From JAWWPG01 sp038232255 (GTDB taxonomy: Bacteria > Actinomycetota > Actinomycetes > Propionibacteriales > Nocardioidaceae), in the NCBI GenBank assembly GCA_038232255.1, contig JBBSIF010000017.1, positions 1 through 32,499 on the forward strand: 32,499 nucleotides of DNA. Reading direction: 5' to 3'. The position numbers and the translations under genes are program-made. The notes under the pieces are model-generated. The model was not told where the DNA came from, searched no databases, and worked only from the letters and a program-made list of their open reading frames with translations. Every line of letters begins with the position of its first letter. Position 1 is the stretch's first letter. Of the stretch, positions 7,409-14,722 are shown one piece after another.

Positions 7409-7792
7409 TCAGTCGTCGTCTCGACAGAGACAGAAGGGATGTCCGGCCGGGTCAAGAAGCACTCGCACGTTCTCCTGCGGTTGTTCCGTTGCCAACGTGG
7501 CGCCCAGCGCAATCGCATCGCTGACGGCGGTGTCGAGGTCACCGACCTGGAAGTCGAAGTGCATCATCGTTCGCTGTTGGCCGTCGACCGGTGGCCACAC
7601 CGGAGCCTGATGGTCGTTCGCCTGCTGGAACACCAGGAAGATCGGTCCTTGAGGAGCGGCGAGAATGGCGGTACCTGGTTCCTCGTGCCCGATGGGCCAA
7701 CCGAGCAGCTCCGAGTAGAACCTCGCCAAGGCGCCCGGATCGGGCGCTTCGATTGCGGTTCCCCACCACATGCCGTCTGTCCGAGATCGCAC
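7409..7792 (-). CDS. VOC (glyoxalase/bleomycin-resistance superfamily) protein
   Basis: This 127-residue protein has the two beta-alpha-beta-beta-beta modules of the VOC fold. Module 1 contains APDPGALARFYSELLGWPI (residues 16-34), and module 2 contains HFDFQVGDLDTAVSDAIALGA (residues 78-98). It ends with the typical DPAGHPFCLC strand (residues 114-123). Function is unknown: the superfamily covers dioxygenases, lyases and drug-binding proteins. The GTG at 7792 is chosen because GAAGG (7801-7805, complement) is 8 bp upstream; the internal Met8 lacks a site. The gene is followed by the operator region of the SDR gene. Confidence 0.85.
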   Translation of the reverse strand: MRSRTDGMWWGTAIEAPDPGALARFYSELLGWPIGHEEPGTAILAAPQGPIFLVFQQANDHQAPVWPPVDGQQRTMMHFDFQVGDLDTAVSDAIALGATLATEQPQENVRVLLDPAGHPFCLCRDDD

Positions 7793-7949
7793 CCGTGCAC
7801 CCTTCTGTAGTGGTCAGCCTCGGTCGCCTCCCGTACGTCCGCACCGTAGTACCAAGGTCGGACGCTCCACGTCCGCAATGTTGTGGAGCCACCCGACCAC
7901 GGTCTTCGGGCCCGCCCGCCTGAGCCGCCGCCGAACGCTCACGGTTCCG

Positions 7950-8051
7950 CACGTCGTACGCCGCGCCGCGTCACCGCACCGGCTCGAACGAACGGTTTGG
8001 CACGTCGTACGCCGCGCCGCGCCACCGCAAGAGCTCGAACGAACGGTTGAT
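7950..8051. repeat. 51-bp direct tandem repeat, two units
   Basis: The units 7950-8000 and 8001-8051 both begin with CACGTCGTACGCCGCGCCGC and end with CTCGAACGAACGGTT, with a few substitutions between. A partial third unit (about 7932-7949) precedes them. The repeat lies in the gene-free interval (7793-8137) upstream of the AlkZ-like gene. Nothing else is recognised in this interval. Confidence 0.8.
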
Positions 8052-8125
8052 ATGGCGCGATGGCACCGGTTCCAGCTGCGTCCACAACGTCCAGAAGACC
8101 TGCCGAGGGTCAGCGAGAACTGGGA

Positions 8126-8131
8126 TAACCT
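8126..8131 (+). promoter_or_regulatory. -10 box TAACCT for a leaderless message
   Basis: TAACCT lies 6 bp before the GTG at 8138 and there is no Shine-Dalgarno site, so transcription probably starts at the start codon. No convincing -35 box is seen. Confidence 0.45.
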
Positions 8132-8137
8132 GCGCTG

Positions 8138-9241
8138 GTGTCGCTCAGCTGGCCTGGAGCCCTCGCATGGCGAATGCGGCAGCAGCTGCTGGACCCGGTC
8201 GGCAGCGAATCGGTAGCCGGCGTCGTACGCCGCTTGGGGGCCGTACCAGCCCAGCGAGATGCCGCAGCCGAGCTCGCCGTCCGCACCAGGCGCCAGCGCT
8301 CGCGCTCAGGCGAGGTCGCTCGCGCCGTGGCCGAGGGCCGGCTCATCAAGACGTTCGCGTTCCACGGCGCCGTCTACCTGGTGACGCCCGAGGACGGTGG
8401 CGTCTACCTTGCCCTGCGGGCCGCCAGTCGGATGTGGGAACGCCCCAGCTGGCAGAGCTTCTACGGTCTGACGCCGTCCGACTGGCCAGTCTTTCGGGAG
8501 GCGGTCCGAGAGGCGCTCGCCGACGGGCCGCTGACGCGGGACGAGCTCGGGGCGGCGGTCACCGAGCGGCCCAAGTTCCGGCATCTCGACTTTGCCTTCG
8601 GCGACGGGGCCGGCACCTTGCTGAAGCCCCTCGCCTGGCAGGCAGACATGAGCTTCGGCCCGCCGCGAGGCGGACGGGCCACCTTCCAGCGCCTGGATTC
8701 CAACCCGCGCTGGGCGGGCGTGCCTGACGTGGACGAGGCGGGAAGGCTCGCGGTCGAGGCGTACTTCCGGGCGTACGGGCCAGCGACCGCTGACCACGTG
8801 CACTACTGGCTCGGCGGTGGTCTCGGTGTGGGCCGCAAGCGGATCCAGTCCTGGATCGCCGGCCTCGGTGACCGCCTCGCGGCCGTCGACCTCGACGGGG
8901 AGTCTGCCTCCGTCCTGCGCGAGGATCTCGACGAGCTCGCTGCAACGCCCGCGACGACTGCCGTGCGGTTCCTGCCGGGCTACGACCAGTGGATCCTCGG
9001 TGCGGGCACAGCCGACGCCCACATCGTGCCGCCTGCCAGAAGGACGCTGGTCAGCCGTCAGGCGAATATCGTGATCGCGGGTGGAGTCGTCTCCGGGACG
9101 TGGTCCCTCAGCGACGACCATGTCGTCGTTGCCTGGTTCACCGAATCAGGACCGCCCCCGCGAGAAGCCCTGGCCGAAGGGGTCGCGCGGCTCGCCACGA
9201 TCCTCGACCGGCCCCTTGAGTTCACCGTCCAGACGGCGTAG
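8138..9241 (+). CDS. Winged-helix DNA-binding protein, HTH_42 family (AlkZ/YcaQ-like DNA glycosylase)
   Basis: This 367-residue protein belongs to the HTH_42 family. That family includes the interstrand-crosslink glycosylases AlkZ (Streptomyces) and YcaQ, which use a QxQ or QxD motif. Here LGAVPAQRDAAAEL carries Q39-R-D41 at the expected place near the N-terminus. Three winged-helix units are suggested: the first around IKTFAFHGAVYLVTPED (residues 69-85), then LADGPLTRDELGAAV (residues 126-140) and the later YFRAYGPATADHVHYWLG segment (residues 209-226). A C-terminal beta-rich part contains LPGYDQWILG. The GTG at 8138 follows a -10 box directly and seems leaderless. Many HTH_42 members have unknown substrates, so glycosylase activity is an inference from family and motif. 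Confidence 0.85.
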   Translation: MSLSWPGALAWRMRQQLLDPVGSESVAGVVRRLGAVPAQRDAAAELAVRTRRQRSRSGEVARAVAEGRLIKTFAFHGAVYLVTPEDGGVYLALRAASRMWERPSWQSFYGLTPSDWPVFREAVREALADGPLTRDELGAAVTERPKFRHLDFAFGDGAGTLLKPLAWQADMSFGPPRGGRATFQRLDSNPRWAGVPDVDEAGRLAVEAYFRAYGPATADHVHYWLGGGLGVGRKRIQSWIAGLGDRLAAVDLDGESASVLREDLDELAATPATTAVRFLPGYDQWILGAGTADAHIVPPARRTLVSRQANIVIAGGVVSGTWSLSDDHVVVAWFTESGPPPREALAEGVARLATILDRPLEFTVQTA

Positions 9242-9270
9242 GGCGTCCGCTGTTGCGGAAGGATTGGTGA

Positions 9271-10359
9271 ATGCTGGAGGCACTCGACAACAGTGTCCGA
9301 CCGCACCACGCGGCCCGCGCCGAGGCGCGGCTGCACGCGGGGCTGGGTCGGCGGCTTCGGGCACGAGGATGGACACCGCAGGTGGTGCCCTATGTCGGGT
9401 ACGGCGCGGACGGCTGGGTCCGGGTGCTCGCCCGTGTGCTGTTGGCACCGCCAGGGTCGCGTCGCGTAGAAGTCGAGGATGGTCGCGGTTGGCGACGTTT
9501 CTTCTGCGCCTCGGCCGCCGATGTCCCGGTCACGATCCAGCTCGGAGAGCAGACTCACGTCGTCACCAGCGTCCGTGACGGGTACGTCGACGTACGCCTG
9601 GAGTCCGACCTGGAGCCGGGGTGGAACACCGCACGCCTGGCGACGGACGACGCCGACCCCGTTGACGTGCCGGTGCGGATCGTCGCGCGTGGCCCTCAGC
9701 TGGGCCTGGTGAGCGACATCGACGACACGGTCGTCGTGACGATGCTGCCCCGACCCCTGATGGCGTTGCGCAACGCTTTTCTCCTCAGGGAGAGCGCACG
9801 CCAAACCGTGCCTGGCATGGCGGAGCTGTACGCCGAGATCGTTGCTGCCCAGCCCGACATCTTCGTCGTCTACCTGTCCACGGGCGCCTGGAACACCGCT
9901 GCGGCACTGGGTGGCTTCCTTCGCCGTCATGGCTATCCGGCGGGACCGCTGCTCCTCACGGACTGGGGGCCCACCCAGACAGGCTGGTTCCGGTCCGGGC
10001 AGGAGCACAAGCGGGAGCAGCTGCGCCGACTGTTCACCGATCTTCCTGACGTGCGCTGGCTGCTCGTCGGCGACGACGGACAGCACGACCCATCGTTGTA
10101 CGCCGAGGCTGCCGCCGCGGAGCCCGACCGGGTTCTCGGTGTGGCGATCCGCAAGCTCAGCGCCGCTGAGCAAGTCATCAGCACGGGGACGCCAGCTCCC
10201 AAGGACAGTGCAGCCAGCGCCGATGCGACGTCTCCCGGTGGGCCGATGAGTGCGACCGACGGGTTTGGCCTGCGCGAGCAACTCCGCGAACGGAGGATCA
10301 TCTTGAGTCCCGGTCCTTCGAGCGAGCACGCGACGACGGGCGACTCCCCTCTCGCCTAG
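9271..10359 (+). CDS. App1-family HAD phosphatase (DUF2183)
   Basis: This 362-residue protein has an N-terminal beta-rich domain (residues 35-140) and then the App1/DUF2183 catalytic domain. The HAD signature SDIDDT (Asp149, Asp151, Thr153) is followed by VYLSTGAWN (HAD motif II Ser/Thr), KREQLRRLF (motif III Lys) and LLVGDDGQHD (motif IV). Yeast App1 is a phosphatidate phosphatase. Bacterial members are widespread in actinobacteria, but their substrate is not established. The C-terminal ~60 residues are low complexity and probably disordered. GGAAGG lies 8 bp before the ATG. The gene follows the AlkZ-like gene by 29 bp and may be co-transcribed. Confidence 0.9.
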   Translation: MLEALDNSVRPHHAARAEARLHAGLGRRLRARGWTPQVVPYVGYGADGWVRVLARVLLAPPGSRRVEVEDGRGWRRFFCASAADVPVTIQLGEQTHVVTSVRDGYVDVRLESDLEPGWNTARLATDDADPVDVPVRIVARGPQLGLVSDIDDTVVVTMLPRPLMALRNAFLLRESARQTVPGMAELYAEIVAAQPDIFVVYLSTGAWNTAAALGGFLRRHGYPAGPLLLTDWGPTQTGWFRSGQEHKREQLRRLFTDLPDVRWLLVGDDGQHDPSLYAEAAAAEPDRVLGVAIRKLSAAEQVISTGTPAPKDSAASADATSPGGPMSATDGFGLREQLRERRIILSPGPSSEHATTGDSPLA

Positions 10360-10376
10360 AGGCGGCCCTGCTGCTC

Positions 10377-10652
10377 TCAGCTACGGCGGTAGACGTCGGA
10401 GCGATGTTCGATCGCGACGATGTCGATGCGCCGATTCGCCTCGTCGGTCCGGTAGATGACCCGGAAGTCCCCACGACGAGCGCCGTGGAGTCCGGCGAGG
10501 TCGATCTTCAGGGGCTTGCCGACCCGTTGCGGGTTCTCCACCAGGGCCCCGTAACAGAGTTCGATGACTGCTGTGCCGACCTTCTCGGGGAGCCGCGCCA
10601 GTGCGCGCTGAGCGGGACCGGTCCACGCTACCTGGTACGGAGCCAGGGTCAC
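10377..10652 (-). CDS. RelE/ParE-family toxin
   Basis: This 91-residue protein matches the RelE toxin family over its full length: YQVAWTGPAQRALARLPEKV at the N-terminus, the PLKIDLAGLHGARRGDFRVIYRTDE core strand region, and the C-terminal IDIVAIEHRSDVYRR. The basic residues and Arg/Tyr/His near the C-terminus (FRVIYR, HRSDVYRR) correspond to the ribosome-dependent mRNase surface of RelE. Its GTG start overlaps the antitoxin stop (GTGA), so it is translationally coupled. It is convergent with the App1 gene, with only 17 bp between them. Confidence 0.92.
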   Translation of the reverse strand: MTLAPYQVAWTGPAQRALARLPEKVGTAVIELCYGALVENPQRVGKPLKIDLAGLHGARRGDFRVIYRTDEANRRIDIVAIEHRSDVYRRS

Positions 10653-10933
10653 GCGGGTCGGATCAGTGCGAGCGCGCCGTCCTTGGAGAGCACCGTTGCG
10701 GGTGTGGTCTGGAGCTCGTCGAGACTCTTGCGGATTTGCTTGATCAGCGCAGGACTGGACAGCACGTCCACGGTCTCCTCCAGCGACTCGAGATCGTCCA
10801 CGCTCAGGATGACCGCAGCTGGTCGTCCGTGCTTGGTGATCACCACGCGGTCGTGCTCGCGTTCGACTTTGTCCACGACCGTGGACAACTGGTTCTTGAC
10901 GTCCTTGAGGGCCATCGGCTCCGCGCTGTTCAT
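10649..10933 (-). CDS. Phd/YefM-family antitoxin
   Basis: This is a ~94-residue antitoxin. The N-terminal DNA-binding domain MALKDVKNQLSTVVDKVE continues into HDRVVITKHGRPAAVILS, the classic Phd/YefM signature. A C-terminal segment (LSSPALIKQIRKSLDEL onward) would wrap the RelE toxin. ATG 10933 is preferred over the in-frame GTG 10939. A -10 box TACACT (10946-10941, complement) lies 7 bp before this ATG and would fit a leaderless message, and no ribosome site is present. It is expected to repress its own operon with the toxin as co-repressor. Confidence 0.92.
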   Translation of the reverse strand: MNSAEPMALKDVKNQLSTVVDKVEREHDRVVITKHGRPAAVILSVDDLESLEETVDVLSSPALIKQIRKSLDELQTTPATVLSKDGALALIRPA

Positions 10934-10940
10934 GGCCACA

Positions 10941-10946
10941 AGTGTA
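10941..10946 (-). promoter_or_regulatory. -10 box TACACT of the toxin-antitoxin operon
   Basis: On the minus strand TACACT ends 7 bp before ATG 10933. No good -35 box is visible at the usual distance. Confidence 0.4.
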
Positions 10947-11054
10947 GCTACTTCGATGTGGGCGCGGTGCTCAGTCTCCGGATAGTCGAACGCGAACGCG
11001 AGCGCCGCCGCCGCCGCGACGGTTCGAGGCGGACTAGGTAGCGCTCTCGTGCGC

Positions 11055-11900
11055 TTAGAGGCGGCAGGCGTGGATCGTGGTGACGATGATGCCGCGCGCG
11101 CCGACGTCGTACAGCCGGTCCATCACCGACTGCGCCTCGAGCGTCGGCACCATGGCGCGGACGGCGTACCAGCCCTCGCGCTGCAGCGGCGACACGGTGG
11201 GTGACTCGATCCCAGGCGTGATCTCGCAAGCTGCGTCGACGTACGGCGCGGGCACGTCGTAGTCGAGCATGACGAAGCGCCGGGCCACCAGCACACCCTG
11301 GATCCGGCGCAGGAACACGTCCAGATCAGCAGGGGCGGCCGCCTCCCCGCGGCAGATCAAGACCGCCTCGGAGCGCAGCAAGGGCTCGCCGAAAGGCTCC
11401 AGACCCGCTCGGCGCAGCGTCGCGCCGGTCGACACGACGTCGGCGACGGCGTCGGCGACCCCGAGGCGCACCGCGGTCTCCACGGCCCCGTCGAGGCGTA
11501 CGACGTGAGCGTCGACCGAACGTTCCTTGAAGAAGGCGCGCACGAGCCCCGGGTACGCCGTGGCCACCCGCACACCGGCGAGGTCCGCCACGGACGAGAA
11601 CCGCCCGACCGGCCCGGCGAAGGCGAACGTCGACTCCCCGAACCCAAGCGTCAGGAGCTCGCGCACGGGTGCCCGCGAGTCGAGCATCAGGTCCCGCCCG
11701 GTGAGCCCGACGTCGAGCGTTCCCTCCCCGACGTACACGGCGATGTCGCGTGGCCGCAGGTAGAAGAACTCGACGTCGTTGTCCGGGTCGGCGATGGTGA
11801 GGTCACGTGAGTCATGCCGCTGCCGGTAACCCGCCTCCGTGAGCATCTCCGAGGCGGCGTCCGACAGAGAGCCCTTGTTGGGAACGGCAATCCTCAACAT
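11055..11900 (-). CDS. hisG: ATP phosphoribosyltransferase, long form
   Basis: This 281-residue cytoplasmic enzyme catalyses the first step of histidine biosynthesis, joining ATP and PRPP to phosphoribosyl-ATP. The N-terminus MLRIAVPNKGSLSD is diagnostic, followed by VEFFYLRPRDIAVYVGEGTLDVGLTGRDL. The PRPP loop region DGAVETAVRLGVADAVADVVSTGATL is at about residues 137-163. Residues ~205-281, with SPTVSPLQREGWYAVRAMVP, form the histidine-sensing regulatory domain of the long form, so feedback inhibition is expected and no HisZ is needed. GAGGGG lies 6 bp before the ATG and overlaps the hisE stop region, 10 bp downstream of hisE. It is the last gene of the citrate synthase-serC-hisE-hisG run. 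Confidence 0.97.
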   Translation of the reverse strand: MLRIAVPNKGSLSDAASEMLTEAGYRQRHDSRDLTIADPDNDVEFFYLRPRDIAVYVGEGTLDVGLTGRDLMLDSRAPVRELLTLGFGESTFAFAGPVGRFSSVADLAGVRVATAYPGLVRAFFKERSVDAHVVRLDGAVETAVRLGVADAVADVVSTGATLRRAGLEPFGEPLLRSEAVLICRGEAAAPADLDVFLRRIQGVLVARRFVMLDYDVPAPYVDAACEITPGIESPTVSPLQREGWYAVRAMVPTLEAQSVMDRLYDVGARGIIVTTIHACRL

Positions 11901-11910
11901 GCGCTGCCCC

Positions 11911-12174
11911 TCAGAGGTGTGCGTAGACGTCGTCGAGCTCGAGACCGCGAGCCAGCATCAGCACCTGCGCGTGGTAGAGCAGCTGGCTGATCTCCTCGGC
12001 CGTGCGCTCCTTCGTCTCGTGCTCGGCCGCCATCCACGACTCGGCGGCCTCCTCGACGAGCTTCTTGCCGATGCTGTGAACGCCGCCGTCGACCGCCGCC
12101 ACGGTCCCAGAACCCGCCGGGCGCTCCCGTACCTTGAGCGACAGCTCCGCGAAGAGCTCGTCGAACGTCTTCAT
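11911..12174 (-). CDS. hisE: Phosphoribosyl-ATP pyrophosphatase
   Basis: This 87-residue all-alpha MazG-like hydrolase removes pyrophosphate from phosphoribosyl-ATP, the second step of histidine synthesis. The metal-binding motif is KKLVEEAAESWMAA (about residues 37-50, with the E-x2-E pattern), and the C-terminal QLLYHAQVLMLARGLELDDVY helix is typical. It starts at ATG 12174, overlapping the serC stop as ATGA. No ribosome site precedes it, so it is probably translated by coupling to serC. An upstream extension of the same frame runs antisense to serC logic and has no family similarity. Confidence 0.95.
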   Translation of the reverse strand: MKTFDELFAELSLKVRERPAGSGTVAAVDGGVHSIGKKLVEEAAESWMAAEHETKERTAEEISQLLYHAQVLMLARGLELDDVYAHL

Positions 12175-13301
12175 GCGGCGGTTGCCTGCCGCTCGACGAC
12201 CCAGTCGATGCAGCGGGTCAGCGCCGTCACGTCCGACGACTCGATCGCCGGGAACATGGCGACGCGAAGCTGGTTGCGGCCGAGCTTGCGGTAGGGCTCG
12301 ACGTCGACGACGCCGTTGGCTCGCAGCGTTCTCGCCACCGCCGAAGCGTCGACCGAGTCCGCGAAGTCGATCGTTCCGACCACCAACGAGCGGTCGTCTG
12401 GACGGCTGACGAAGGGCATCGCGTACTCGGAGGCGTCCGCCCAGCCGTAGAGGTCCATCGCCGACGCGGTCGTGCGCGCGACAGCCCCTTGCAGACCGCC
12501 GAGGCCGTTGAGCCAGTCGACCTGCTCGGCGAGCAGGAACAAGGTGGCAAGCGACGGGGTGTTGTACGTCTGGTTCAGCGCAGAGTTCTCGACGGCGATC
12601 TGCAGGTCGAGGATCGCCGGCACCCAGCGTCCGCTGGCCTTGATCTCGCCCACCCGGTCGAGGGCACGCGGCGACATCAGCGCCAGCCACAGGCCGCCGT
12701 CAGAGGCGAAGGACTTCTGCGGAGCGAAGTAGTAGACGTCGGTCTGCGCCACGTCGACGGGCAGACCGCCGGCGCCCGACGTGGCGTCGATGACCACCAG
12801 GGCGTCGTCGTCGGCTCCGGACACCCGCTCGACCGGAGCCATCACCCCGGTCGAGGTCTCGTTGTGCGCCCACGCGTAGCAGTCGACTCCTTGCTCAGCC
12901 TTGGGCTCGGGCCTGCTGCCCGGATCCGCCGTCAGCACGGTTGGCTCGGCGAGGAACGGCGCTGTGCTGACGGCAGCAGCGAACTTCGCGGAGAACTCGC
13001 CGAAGGACAGGTGCTGACTGCGCTCGCGGATCAGGGAGAACGTCGCGACGTCCCAGAACGCGGTGGCGCCGCCGTTGCCGAGGACCACCTCGTATCCGGC
13101 AGGCAGCGAGAAGAGCTCGGCGAGCCCCTCACGCACCCGGCCCACCACCGACCGGACACCCTGCTGCCGGTGTGAGGTGCCGAGGTACGTCGTACCCGTC
13201 GCTGCGAGCGCGTCGAGCGCCCGCAGCGGGACCTTGCTCGGTCCGGAGCCGAAACGACCGTCCTGCGGCAGCAGGTCGACCGGGATGCGGAGGTCAGACA
13301 T
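12171..13301 (-). CDS. serC: Phosphoserine aminotransferase
   Basis: This 376-residue PLP enzyme (class V fold) converts 3-phosphohydroxypyruvate and glutamate to phosphoserine in serine synthesis. The actinobacterial SerC start DGRFGSGPSKV is at residues 14-24. The GTSHRQQGVRSVVGRVREGL substrate loop follows at 41-60, the Asp that pairs with the pyridine ring is in VVIDATSGAGG (Asp172), and the Schiff-base Lys is in YYFAPQKSFASDGG (Lys196). ATG 13301 is preferred over the upstream TTG because GAAAGG lies 5 bp before it. It follows citrate synthase by 22 bp and overlaps hisE by 4 bp. Confidence 0.96.
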   Translation of the reverse strand: MSDLRIPVDLLPQDGRFGSGPSKVPLRALDALAATGTTYLGTSHRQQGVRSVVGRVREGLAELFSLPAGYEVVLGNGGATAFWDVATFSLIRERSQHLSFGEFSAKFAAAVSTAPFLAEPTVLTADPGSRPEPKAEQGVDCYAWAHNETSTGVMAPVERVSGADDDALVVIDATSGAGGLPVDVAQTDVYYFAPQKSFASDGGLWLALMSPRALDRVGEIKASGRWVPAILDLQIAVENSALNQTYNTPSLATLFLLAEQVDWLNGLGGLQGAVARTTASAMDLYGWADASEYAMPFVSRPDDRSLVVGTIDFADSVDASAVARTLRANGVVDVEPYRKLGRNQLRVAMFPAIESSDVTALTRCIDWVVERQATAA

Positions 13302-13323
13302 CAAAGCCTTTCGTGGGCTGCGC

Positions 13324-14424
13324 TCATGCCCAGCTGGGGTTCCAGCCCTCGATGGTGTCGGGATCGCGGGCTGCGGGCCCGGCGTAGTGGGCGGACGGCC
13401 GGATCAGGCGACCGGTCCGCTTCTGCTCGAGGATGTGGGCGCTCCAACCCGCCGTCCGCGCGCAGGTGAACATCGACGTGAACATGTGCGGCGGAACCTC
13501 CGCGAAGTCGAGGATGATCGCGGCCCAGAACTCGACGTTCGTCTCCAGGACGCGGTCCGGCCGACGCTCCCTGAGCTCGGCAAGGGCTGCCTTCTCCAGG
13601 GCGGCGGCGGTCTCGTAGCGGGGCGCGCCGAGGTCCCGCGCGGTCCGGCGGAGCACCCGGGCGCGAGGGTCCTCGGCGCGGTAGACGCGGTGGCCGAAGC
13701 CCATCAGCCTCTCGCCCTTGTCGAGCAGGTCCTTGACGTAGCTCTCGGCCTCGCCGCGGCGCTCGACCTCGTCGAGCATGTGCAGCACCCGGGAGGGCGC
13801 GCCGCCGTGCAGCGGGCCCGACATCGCACCGACCGCCGCTGACAGGCTCGCCGCGACGTCGGCGCCCGTCGACGCCACCACGCGAGCAGTGAAGGTCGAG
13901 GCGTTCATCCCGTGCTCAGCAGCAGAGGTCCAGTAGGCGTCCACCGCCTTGACGTGCTTGGGATCGGGCTCGCCGCGCCAGCGCACCATGAAGCGCTCGG
14001 TCACCGTCGTACACCGGTCGACGACGGACTGCGGCACCATCGGCTGCCCGACGCCACGCGCCGCCTGAGCAACGTACGACAGCGCCATCACCGCGGTCCG
14101 CGCGAGGTCCTCGCGGGCCTGGTCGTCACTGATGTCGTACAGCGGTCGCATGCCCCACGCGGGGGCGATCATCGCGATCGCGCTCTGCACGTCGACGCGG
14201 ATGTCGCCGGAGTGGACGGGGATGGGGAAGGGCTCCGCGGGCGGCAGCCCCGGATCGTAGCTGCCGTCGACCAGCAGCCCCCAGACGTTGCCGAAAGGGA
14301 CGCGGCCCACGAGGTCCTCAATGTCGACGCCCCGGTAGCGAAGCGCAGACCCTTCCTTGTCGGGCTCCGCGATCTGCGTCTCGAACGCGATGACGCCTTC
14401 GAGCCCGTGGTGGATCTCGACCAT
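13324..14424 (-). CDS. Citrate synthase 2
   Basis: This 366-residue citrate-synthase fold protein condenses acetyl-CoA (or a related acyl-CoA) with oxaloacetate. The substrate and catalytic histidines are in EHGMNAST (His171), PLHGGAPSRVL (His206) and MGFGHRVY (His245). The third catalytic position is ETNVEFW (Glu298), where textbook citrate synthases have Asp. C-terminal RPSAHYAGP is the conserved Arg/His segment. The ATG at 14424 has GAGGAG 6 bp upstream; the longer frame to 14490 has no support. It resembles the shorter actinobacterial second citrate synthase (CitA-like) rather than the ~430-residue GltA, so methylcitrate synthase activity cannot be excluded. It is the first gene of the serC-hisE-hisG run. 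Confidence 0.93.
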   Translation of the reverse strand: MVEIHHGLEGVIAFETQIAEPDKEGSALRYRGVDIEDLVGRVPFGNVWGLLVDGSYDPGLPPAEPFPIPVHSGDIRVDVQSAIAMIAPAWGMRPLYDISDDQAREDLARTAVMALSYVAQAARGVGQPMVPQSVVDRCTTVTERFMVRWRGEPDPKHVKAVDAYWTSAAEHGMNASTFTARVVASTGADVAASLSAAVGAMSGPLHGGAPSRVLHMLDEVERRGEAESYVKDLLDKGERLMGFGHRVYRAEDPRARVLRRTARDLGAPRYETAAALEKAALAELRERRPDRVLETNVEFWAAIILDFAEVPPHMFTSMFTCARTAGWSAHILEQKRTGRLIRPSAHYAGPAARDPDTIEGWNPSWA

Positions 14425-14532
14425 GTGTGGCTCCTCGTACGACGGATGTGCCGCGCCTATTGTCGCCCACGTAGCGACGGCTTGGTACACATGGGCGAAC
14501 CTTGCACCATGCGCCGGTGGTCACCCCGCAGT

Positions 14533-14650
14533 GCAACGATCTCGGCTACCTGTCCGAGGACGAGTGCGTCGCGATCGACGACCTCCACCGCGGCGGTCTG
14601 GGCGTGCGGGCGATCGCGACCGAGCCGCAATCGACGCGACCGGACATGCC
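14533..14650 (+). pseudogene. Remnant of an IS30-type transposase N-terminus
   Basis: The frame reads GYLSEDECVAIDDLHRGGLG, then VRAIATE, which matches the helix-turn-helix opening of IS30-family transposases (roughly YLS-x-ER-x-I-x2-L...G-x-VRAIA-x-LGRSPSTVSRE). After that the LGRSPSTVSRE part is scrambled (PQSTRPD). No catalytic DDE domain follows and no terminal inverted repeats were found. It lies between citrate synthase and the methyltransferase gene. Confidence 0.5.
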
Positions 14651-14722
14651 GATCTGCGGATATTCAGGAGACGACCGAAGGTGGGGTAGATAGATTCGGT
14701 CCAACTCCGACCCGAGGTTCCC

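Noticed and set aside
9058..10329. 423-codon minus-strand frame opposite the AlkZ-like and App1 genes
   Set aside because: It lies over well-supported genes and has no recognisable domain.
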